DNA of 64,000 bases from HGM13006 sp900757695. Its GTDB lineage: Bacteria; Bacillota; Clostridia; Oscillospirales; Oscillospiraceae. Below are positions 58,260 through 64,000 of this stretch, piece after piece; the first letter of the stretch is position 1, and each line of letters starts with the position of its first letter. Location of the stretch: positions 1 through 64,000 of the forward strand of contig CAUHNW010000012.1 in assembly GCA_959607825.1 (NCBI GenBank), in the 5' to 3' direction. The notes under the pieces were generated by a model. It worked only from the letters and a program-made list of their open reading frames with translations. It was not told where the DNA came from and ran no database searches. The translations under genes were made by a program, and so were the position numbers.

Positions 58260-59711
58260 TTACATTCCCTTCTCTTCCCGGAGATGAGCGGCCACTTCCT
58301 CCCGTTCATCCAGATGTGTTTTTGTTGTACCCAGAATCTGATACGTCTCATGGCCCTTGCCGCACAGGACGATGATATCGTCCTTCTCTGCCATATCCAT
58401 CGCCATGCGAATGGCCTTTCGGCGGTTTTCCTCCACCAGACAATTGGAACGATCCGGAATACCCGCCAGAATCATATCGATGATCTGATTGGGGTCCTCG
58501 GTTCTCGGATTATCCGAAGTGATAATCGCAATATCAGAAAGTCGTGCGCCAATCTCCCCCATAATGGGCCGCTTGGTATTGTCCCGGTCTCCGCCGCAGC
58601 CGAAGACCGAAATGATTCTGCCCTTGCAGAAGCCCCGTACCGAGGACAGTACGTTTTCAAGGCCATCGGGTGCATGGGCATAGTCAATGAGGATCGTATA
58701 GTCCTTACCGGGGGTGGGAACTACCTCTACCCGCCCCTTCACGCCATGGGCGGTTTCCAGCGCCGCAGCCGCATCCTCCAGCGAAACGCCCAGTGCAAGG
58801 GCCGCACCCAGCACACCCAGTGCATTGTACACCGTAAAGGCTCCGGGGATGCCCAGATGAACATGGGCCCTGCGCTCCCCATAGCGTGCGGTAAATTCCA
58901 CGCCATCGGAATGGAGAATGGGGGCCACGGCCTGAAGATCGTTCTCCGGCTTCTCGCCAAAGGTCATGGGTTTGCAGGTGGCCGTCTCCAAGATCTTCGG
59001 CGTTGCTTCATCGTCCCCGTTGAACACGCCAATCGCACAGCGCCGGAACAAAATCGCCTTGGCTTTCCGGTATTCTTCCATGGTCTTGTGGAAATCCAGA
59101 TGATCCTGCGTGAGATTGGTAAATACGCCCACCTGAAAGCGGATCCCTGCCACCCGGTCCAATACCAGCGAGTGGGAGGAGACCTCCATGATCACATGGG
59201 TGCAGCCCGCCTGCTTCATCTCGTAGAACAGCTTTTGCAGCTCAAAGGACTCCGGTGTGGTGCGCTCCGTCTCCAGCACCTGATCCCCGATCATGTTTTG
59301 AATCGTTCCGATGAGACCGACCTTTGCCCCCAGCGTCTTCTCCAGCACCGTTTTCAGAAGGTAGGTGCTGGAGGTTTTCCCGTTGGTACCGGTAATGCCC
59401 ACAAAGGTCATGGCATCTGCGGGATGGCCAAAGAAATTGGCAGAGGCCAGCGCCATGGCAAGTCGTGCGTTTTCCACCTGCACATAGGGAATATCAATCT
59501 CCGGCGCCCGCTCACAAAGTACCGCTGCGGCACCCTTTTCCACCGCCATGGGAATGAAGCGGTGCCCGTCTGCCGCATAGCCCGTGATGGCCACAAACAG
59601 ATCTCCCTGCTTCACCTGACGGGAATCATAGCTGATCCCGGTGATCTCCATATTCCCGTCTGCCGTACTGCACGTTACCGCAATTCCGGCAAGAATCTCC
59701 ATTAGTTTCAT
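58260..59711 (-). CDS. murE: UDP-MurNAc-dipeptide ligase MurE
   Basis: Adds the third amino acid, probably meso-diaminopimelate, to UDP-MurNAc-L-Ala-D-Glu. The 483 residues have FVGITGTNGKTSSTYLL near 106-121, TTPESFELQ, MEVSSHSL and the third-residue region GDRDNTKRPIMGE and TSDNPRTEDP. The DNPR motif at that last site is the DAP type, against the D(D,N)P(N,A) of lysine-type enzymes. GGAG lies 9 nt before ATG 59711. Confidence 0.97.
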   Translation of the reverse strand: MKLMEILAGIAVTCSTADGNMEITGISYDSRQVKQGDLFVAITGYAADGHRFIPMAVEKGAAAVLCERAPEIDIPYVQVENARLAMALASANFFGHPADAMTFVGITGTNGKTSSTYLLKTVLEKTLGAKVGLIGTIQNMIGDQVLETERTTPESFELQKLFYEMKQAGCTHVIMEVSSHSLVLDRVAGIRFQVGVFTNLTQDHLDFHKTMEEYRKAKAILFRRCAIGVFNGDDEATPKILETATCKPMTFGEKPENDLQAVAPILHSDGVEFTARYGERRAHVHLGIPGAFTVYNALGVLGAALALGVSLEDAAAALETAHGVKGRVEVVPTPGKDYTILIDYAHAPDGLENVLSSVRGFCKGRIISVFGCGGDRDNTKRPIMGEIGARLSDIAIITSDNPRTEDPNQIIDMILAGIPDRSNCLVEENRRKAIRMAMDMAEKDDIIVLCGKGHETYQILGTTKTHLDEREEVAAHLREEKGM

Positions 59712-59730
59712 TTCTGTCCACTCCTATCCC

Positions 59731-62058
59731 TTAATCTCTGGCACCGAGGTCGGAGAATTCCACCTCCACTACGGTACCCTGTTCCACGTTTTCTCCGGCT
59801 TCCGGGAGCTGCCGGGTCGCAAGGATCGTTCCCTCACTGCCGGTTGCGCCAATGATCTTCATATAAAGTCCCGCCTCCGTCAGCAGACGGTTGGCCGATT
59901 CTGCATCCTTTCCCGTTACATCCGGGACCGTTACGATTTGCTGCTCCGCCTCTGTCCCCAGATAGAGCACCACCTCACTGCCGCCGGGGATCACCGCACC
60001 GGCAGCGGGCACCTGTCCGCTTACCGTTTCGCCATCCCCCTGCGTCCGGCAGCTGAGTGATTTTTCCTTCAATGCCGCTCGGGCAGCGGATACATCCATC
60101 CCGGTCAGGTCCGGCATGGAAACGTCCTCCATCTCCGGCGCTTCCCCGGTGTAGTCCGGCTGGAGGCCCAAATAGGGCAGGATGTCCGCCAGCACGTCCC
60201 GGACAGTGGGCGCTCCCATCTGGCCGCCGGAAATATAGTACCCGGTCTCCCGGGATGGGGTGTCCAATGCCACCAGACAGATGTATTGGGGATCGTCCAT
60301 GGGCGCAATGCCCACAAAGGAGACAATTTTATCCTGCACCGGATTTCCGTTTTCATCAAACACATCAATTTTTTCCGATGTGCCGGTTTTTCCGCCAATG
60401 CGATAGCCTGCGATCTGCGCATTCTTCGCAGTGCCCTGAGAAACCACGGATTCCAGCAGCTGGCACATGGTCTTCGATGTCTCCTCGCTGATGGCCTGCC
60501 GCAGCACCGTTCGCTCTCTGGTCTCCAGACTCTGCCCCTCCGGTGAGAGAATCTCATGGACAATGTGCGGCTCCAATACATAGCCGCCATTGACCACCGC
60601 AGCCACAGCCCTTACCAGCTGAAGCGGCGTAATTTTGAAGGTCTGTCCAAATGCAGCCGACGTCAGCGATGCATAGCTCTGGGGATTTGCCAGCGTTGCT
60701 TCATCAAAGAAAATGCCGCTGGCCTCGCCCCCCAGCTCAATGCCCGTCTTTTCCGTCAGGCCGAACTTGTGGACATATTCGTACAGCTTTTCGCCGCCAA
60801 GGCGAATGCCAATGTTCGCAAAGGCTACATTGCAGGAATTCTGAAGGGCCTCTGCGGTACTCTGCTGACCATGGCCCGCAGCGCGCCAGCAATGCAGCGC
60901 CTTGGTTCTTCCCTTTATGGTAGTGCTGCCGCCGCAATAGAAGGAATCCGAAAGGCTCACCGCCCCTTCCTCCAATGCGGAAGCCAGCGTAATACTCTTA
61001 AATGTGGAGCCGGGCTCATATCCATCGGAAATGACCCGATTTCGCCACTGGCTGAGCCGGGCATTGGCCACAGCCGTGTTATAGGCCCGCAGCAGCTGCT
61101 CCTGCTGTTCTCCTTCGGCTGCAATGGCCTCCTGATACTGCTGCTCCAGCGCTTCCGCCTTTTGCGCATCATAGACCACCGCATAGGCATTGGGATCATA
61201 GCTCCCCAGCGTTGCCATGGCCAGTATATCGCCGGTATTCACGTCCATCACGACCCCAAAGGCCCCATTTTGCACATCGTACTGCTCAATGGCCTCCTGC
61301 ATATGCTTTTCCAGCATCTGCTGCACCGTCATGTCAATGGTAAGCACCACGTCATTGCCGCTGACGGCATCGGCGTACTGTTCATAATGGAACTGCATCT
61401 GTGCGCCATAATTTCCCTTTGCCGTTGCAACGCTCCCCGTCTGACCGGTCAGCGCTCCATCGCAGGCGGCCTCCACGCCGTCAAGGCCGACGTTATCGCT
61501 GCCCACAAAGCCCAAAACCTGTGCCGCCATGATCCCGCAGGGATAGTACCGCTTGGTATCCGGCTCCAGATAGACGCCGGTGACCTTCTCTTGGGTAATA
61601 TAATTTCGAACCAGCTCAGCCTCCTGAAGCTCCACCTTCCGCTTTACGATTTGGTAGCGGTAGCCGGTGTCTTTCATAAGATTACGGATCTTTTCGCCGC
61701 TGACATCCAGCAGCTCCGAGAGCTTGTCCGCAATGGCATCCAGATCCTGACCGGACAGCCCCAGCTCATTGGGATCAATGCACACGTTTTCCACGTCTGC
61801 ACTGACCGCCAGAACATTCATATTGCGGTCATACACCGTTCCTCTGGGGGGCGTAATCTTGCTGATTCTGGTCTGATTGTCTGCCGCCAATTGGCTGAGG
61901 GTTTCATATTGCATCACCTGTAGGGAAAAAAGCTTCATGATCAGCGGGACGAACACCGCCACGCCAAACAGCGCCATCAGCACCACCGTGCGCCGGAGGA
62001 TCAGTCTGCTGGCATCCCCGGAAATTTTCGGTTTCGGAACAGGGCGTTTCAAAGGCAA
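59731..62058 (-). CDS. Class B penicillin-binding protein with two PASTA domains (FtsI/SpoVD type)
   Basis: Transpeptidase of division or spore-cortex synthesis. 775 residues: membrane helix (about 25-47), PBP dimerisation domain (about 60-260), transpeptidase with Ser351 in the STFK motif, SCN near 409 and KTG at Lys557, then two PASTA domains (about 645-705 and 710-770) separated by Pro-rich linkers. PASTA tails point to SpoVD/PBP2x-like proteins. Start is TTG 62058 or the in-frame TTG two codons later (62052); GGAG is 4 or 10 nt away. Between ftsL and murE in the dcw order. Confidence 0.95.
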   Translation of the reverse strand: MPLKRPVPKPKISGDASRLILRRTVVLMALFGVAVFVPLIMKLFSLQVMQYETLSQLAADNQTRISKITPPRGTVYDRNMNVLAVSADVENVCIDPNELGLSGQDLDAIADKLSELLDVSGEKIRNLMKDTGYRYQIVKRKVELQEAELVRNYITQEKVTGVYLEPDTKRYYPCGIMAAQVLGFVGSDNVGLDGVEAACDGALTGQTGSVATAKGNYGAQMQFHYEQYADAVSGNDVVLTIDMTVQQMLEKHMQEAIEQYDVQNGAFGVVMDVNTGDILAMATLGSYDPNAYAVVYDAQKAEALEQQYQEAIAAEGEQQEQLLRAYNTAVANARLSQWRNRVISDGYEPGSTFKSITLASALEEGAVSLSDSFYCGGSTTIKGRTKALHCWRAAGHGQQSTAEALQNSCNVAFANIGIRLGGEKLYEYVHKFGLTEKTGIELGGEASGIFFDEATLANPQSYASLTSAAFGQTFKITPLQLVRAVAAVVNGGYVLEPHIVHEILSPEGQSLETRERTVLRQAISEETSKTMCQLLESVVSQGTAKNAQIAGYRIGGKTGTSEKIDVFDENGNPVQDKIVSFVGIAPMDDPQYICLVALDTPSRETGYYISGGQMGAPTVRDVLADILPYLGLQPDYTGEAPEMEDVSMPDLTGMDVSAARAALKEKSLSCRTQGDGETVSGQVPAAGAVIPGGSEVVLYLGTEAEQQIVTVPDVTGKDAESANRLLTEAGLYMKIIGATGSEGTILATRQLPEAGENVEQGTVVEVEFSDLGARD

Positions 62059-62115
62059 AGGTCTCCTTTCATGGAATCTCCCTTTTTACTATATGCCTTG
62101 CAACGTCCTATATAT

Positions 62116-62433
62116 TCACGGCGTCTCCGCCGCCATTTGGCCTCGGATGTGGAGGATTTTGATATCCTCCGCCTTGGGCCGATACATGCCAAGCGTTCGG
62201 GCCTGCTGCTCCAGATACCCCTCGGAGGTAAGCTGACGGTATTCCTTTTCCAGTTCTGCTCTTTTTTCGGTCAGCAGTTCCAGCTGCTCCTGCCGCTCCT
62301 GATTTTCAAGCGACAGTTCATAGCATCGAACATAGCCAAGGATCAGCACTACAGCCAGAAGAAAGCACAGCATCCACGGCAGTATTGCTCCAATACTGCG
62401 TTTTTTTACGTCCCGGCATACCACCGGTTCCAT
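62116..62433 (-). CDS. ftsL: FtsL-like divisome protein
   Basis: A 105-residue bitopic protein with one helix (about 14-34) and a leucine-rich coiled coil (about 36-75), the layout of FtsL, the partner of FtsQ/DivIC. It is placed between rsmH and the PBP gene, as ftsL usually is. ATG 62433 has AAAGG 8 nt upstream and lies 2 bp after the rsmH stop. Sequence conservation of FtsL is low, so placement weighs most. Confidence 0.85.
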   Translation of the reverse strand: MEPVVCRDVKKRSIGAILPWMLCFLLAVVLILGYVRCYELSLENQERQEQLELLTEKRAELEKEYRQLTSEGYLEQQARTLGMYRPKAEDIKILHIRGQMAAETP

Positions 62434-62435
62434 AG

Positions 62436-63368
62436 CTACAGCCTTTCGCAGACCCGGAGCTTTGCGCTTCTGGCACGGGGGTTTTCTTCCAGCTCCTCCG
62501 GCGATGAGGTAATGGGCTTTCGATTGATCAGCTTCACCTGCGGTTTTTTTCCGCAGACGCACACGGGAAATTCCGGCGGGCAGGTACAGCCCTTTGCCGC
62601 CGCCGCCATAGCACTTTTTACAATTCGGTCCTCCAGCGAGTGGAAGGTAATCACGGCCAGCCGCCCCTGTGGATTCAATCTTGGGATCGCCTCCTCCAGC
62701 ATCTGCCGAACCGACCCCAGCTCATCATTGACTGCGATTCGAATTGCCTGAAAGCTGCGCTTGGCCGGATGCTGCTTTTCCCGCAGGGCCTGAGCGGGCA
62801 GAGCCCCTCGGATCACATCCACCAGCTGAAGGGTTGTTTCAATGGGCGCATTCTGCCGCTTCCGGTCAATGGCCCCGGCGATCTGCGGTGCATAGCGCTC
62901 TTCCCCATATTCATAGAGAATCCTGCGAAGCTCTTCCCGGGGCCACTGGTTGACCACGTCATAGGCCGTCAGCCGATCCTCCCGATTCATACGCATATCC
63001 AGCGGCGCATCCGCCATATAGGAAAAGCCGCGCTGGCCATCATCCAGCTGCGGGGACGAAACACCGAGGTCGAAGAGCATCCCGTCCACCTTCTCGATTC
63101 CAAGCCGGTCTAAGATCCCATCAATATCCTTAAAGTTGGAATGCACCAGGGTGACCCGCTCTTTCCACGGCGCAAGCCGCTGGGCCGCTGCCTCCAGCGC
63201 CACCTGATCCCGGTCTACACCGATCAGGCGGCCTGTGGTAAGCCGCCGGACAATTTGAGACGAATGTCCCGCACCGCCCAAGGTACCGTCCAGATAGATC
63301 CCATCCGGTTTGATATTCAGCCCCTGAATGCACTCATCCAGCAGGACTGACTTATGGTGAAATTCCAT
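62436..63368 (-). CDS. rsmH: 16S rRNA (cytosine1402-N4)-methyltransferase RsmH
   Basis: Methylates N4 of C1402 in 16S rRNA with S-adenosylmethionine. The 310 residues include HKSVLLDECIQGL, the SAM motif DGTLGGAGHSSQI near 27-40, MLFDLGVSSPQLDDGQRGFS near 95-114 and ITFHSLEDRIVKSA near 240. GGAGG lies 7 nt before ATG 63368. Stop is TAG. Directly follows mraZ. Confidence 0.98.
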   Translation of the reverse strand: MEFHHKSVLLDECIQGLNIKPDGIYLDGTLGGAGHSSQIVRRLTTGRLIGVDRDQVALEAAAQRLAPWKERVTLVHSNFKDIDGILDRLGIEKVDGMLFDLGVSSPQLDDGQRGFSYMADAPLDMRMNREDRLTAYDVVNQWPREELRRILYEYGEERYAPQIAGAIDRKRQNAPIETTLQLVDVIRGALPAQALREKQHPAKRSFQAIRIAVNDELGSVRQMLEEAIPRLNPQGRLAVITFHSLEDRIVKSAMAAAAKGCTCPPEFPVCVCGKKPQVKLINRKPITSSPEELEENPRARSAKLRVCERL

Positions 63369-63379
63369 GGCATAGCCTC

Positions 63380-63796
63380 CTATAGCTCCAGCGCAGACAA
63401 CACCGTGTCGAGATCACCTTCCGCAAAGAACGCCTGCTCCATTGCGTCATAGGTATCTGCATCCCAAATTTCGGCCTTATCTCCAAAGCCGAGAATCACA
63501 GCGCTGTCCTTTAATCCGGCATACCCTCTGAGCTCTGCGGGCAGGAGGATACGCCCCTGCTTGTCCGGCTCACAGTAAACTGCGTTGGCAAAGAAGAAGC
63601 GGAGCTTCTGCGCCTCCGCCATGGGAAGACTCTGCTTCTTTTCCACAATGGTATCCCAGCCCGCCTGCGTCAGTACCATAAGACTATGGCCGAGACCAAT
63701 GGTCACATAGAATGCGCCGCCCAGTTCCTCCCGAAGCTTTGCCGGAATTGCCAATCGTCCCTTGCTGTCGATCCCATGTCGGTATTTTCCTGTCAT
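63380..63796 (-). CDS. mraZ: Transcriptional regulator MraZ
   Basis: DNA-binding ring protein that controls the dcw cluster. The 138 residues have two SpoVT/AbrB-like domains with the DSKGRLAIPAKLR (about 10-22) and DKQGRILLPAELR (about 82-94) motifs. ATG 63796 follows GGAGG; an earlier in-frame start has no ribosome site. Two GTGGGG boxes lie just upstream, so it probably regulates its own operon. Confidence 0.97.
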   Translation of the reverse strand: MTGKYRHGIDSKGRLAIPAKLREELGGAFYVTIGLGHSLMVLTQAGWDTIVEKKQSLPMAEAQKLRFFFANAVYCEPDKQGRILLPAELRGYAGLKDSAVILGFGDKAEIWDADTYDAMEQAFFAEGDLDTVLSALEL

Positions 63797-63828
63797 CAGC
63801 GCACCTCCGTTCCATCGTGTGGTGATAT

Positions 63829-63846
63829 TCCCCACTTCTCCCCACT
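63829..63846 (-). promoter_or_regulatory. Probable MraZ operator
   Basis: Two GTGGGG boxes (63830-63835 and 63840-63845, read on the minus strand) exactly 10 bp apart, the direct-repeat pattern of MraZ sites, located between the promoter and the mraZ start. Confidence 0.7.
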
Positions 63847-63856
63847 ATTCAGAGCT

Positions 63857-63885
63857 AGTATACTGCAAACAATGGGCAATTGCAA
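63857..63885 (-). promoter_or_regulatory. Promoter of the mraZ-dcw operon
   Basis: TTGCAA, 17-bp spacer, TATACT on the minus strand; start near 63850, just before the GTGGGG boxes. Confidence 0.85.
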
Positions 63886-64000
63886 GGGATTTTTCGGGAA
63901 CGGCGGCTGGCATATGATTCCTTTTCCAGCCTCCACGCCTGATTCATTGTAGCATGGAAACGTAACGGTTTTATGAACAGGTCGCAATTTGCGCAGAAAA

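Overview
The window comes from a Gram-positive, moderately GC-rich bacterium of the class Clostridia, most likely Oscillospiraceae (Oscillibacter/Flavonifractor-like). This rests on gene content: RNase Y and RNase J, c-di-AMP phosphodiesterase GdpP next to rplI-dnaB, an FMN-riboswitch-controlled RibU, an MsmX-type ATPase, MraZ with a division/cell-wall cluster, and PucR/CdaR and Crp/Fnr regulators. The species call is inference; no rRNA or tRNA gene is present. Almost all of it is chromosomal core. I see no phage, insertion sequence, CRISPR array or plasmid gene.

Layout. 1-3.4 kb (minus): greA-lysS (lysS runs off the left edge), then an S41 protease with a 36-residue membrane peptide gene in front. 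3.4-6.8 kb (minus): PucR-type regulator, MsmX-like ATPase, rsuA. 6.8-8.4 kb (plus): DUF4830 protein and an FMN-riboswitch/ribU unit. 8.4-16 kb (minus): rmuC, ymdB, a possible 42-aa ORF, rhaD, rny, a small gene with an in-frame TAG, and mgtE behind a structured leader. 16-18.3 kb: small membrane protein (plus) converging on rnj (minus). 18.7-26.6 kb (plus): gdpP-rplI-dnaB-tilS-hpt-ftsH. 26.6-32.5 kb (minus): DUF3842, a nickel/cobalt ECF transporter (CbiMN-Q-O) and larE-larB-larC, probably one operon for nickel uptake and nickel-pincer-nucleotide synthesis; larA is not here. 32.7-38.4 kb (minus): GNAT, rpiB, PHP phosphatase, gpsA-plsY-der, rpmF, DUF177. 38.5-44 kb (plus): duplicated CmpB-type membrane protein, RluA-type synthase, a GT39 mannosyltransferase-like enzyme with an inserted discoidin-like domain, and an alpha/beta hydrolase. 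44-45.8 kb: cupin and ferredoxin genes divergent from a Crp/Fnr regulator that share one palindrome. 45.9-47.7 kb (plus): ZIP transporter and DUF3089 protein. 47.7-51.5 kb (minus): orphan solute-binding lipoprotein, TIGR01212 radical SAM protein, YhfC-like membrane protein. 51.5-63.9 kb (minus): dcw cluster mraZ-rsmH-ftsL-PBP-murE-murF-mraY-ftsW-murG-ftsQ followed by ftsZ, without murD, murB, murC or ftsA.

The most interesting points are regulatory or concern small genes. They are: the single palindrome at -41.5 of the ferredoxin operon and near +16 of its regulator; an mgtE leader with a Shine-Dalgarno-sequestering hairpin that is not a recognisable M-box; an attenuator-like hairpin inside the nickel/lar operon; a small gene with its own ribosome site and terminator but an amber codon at position 18; a structured intergenic region between rnj and gdpP; and several terminators whose U-tract lies directly against the next gene's ribosome-binding site.
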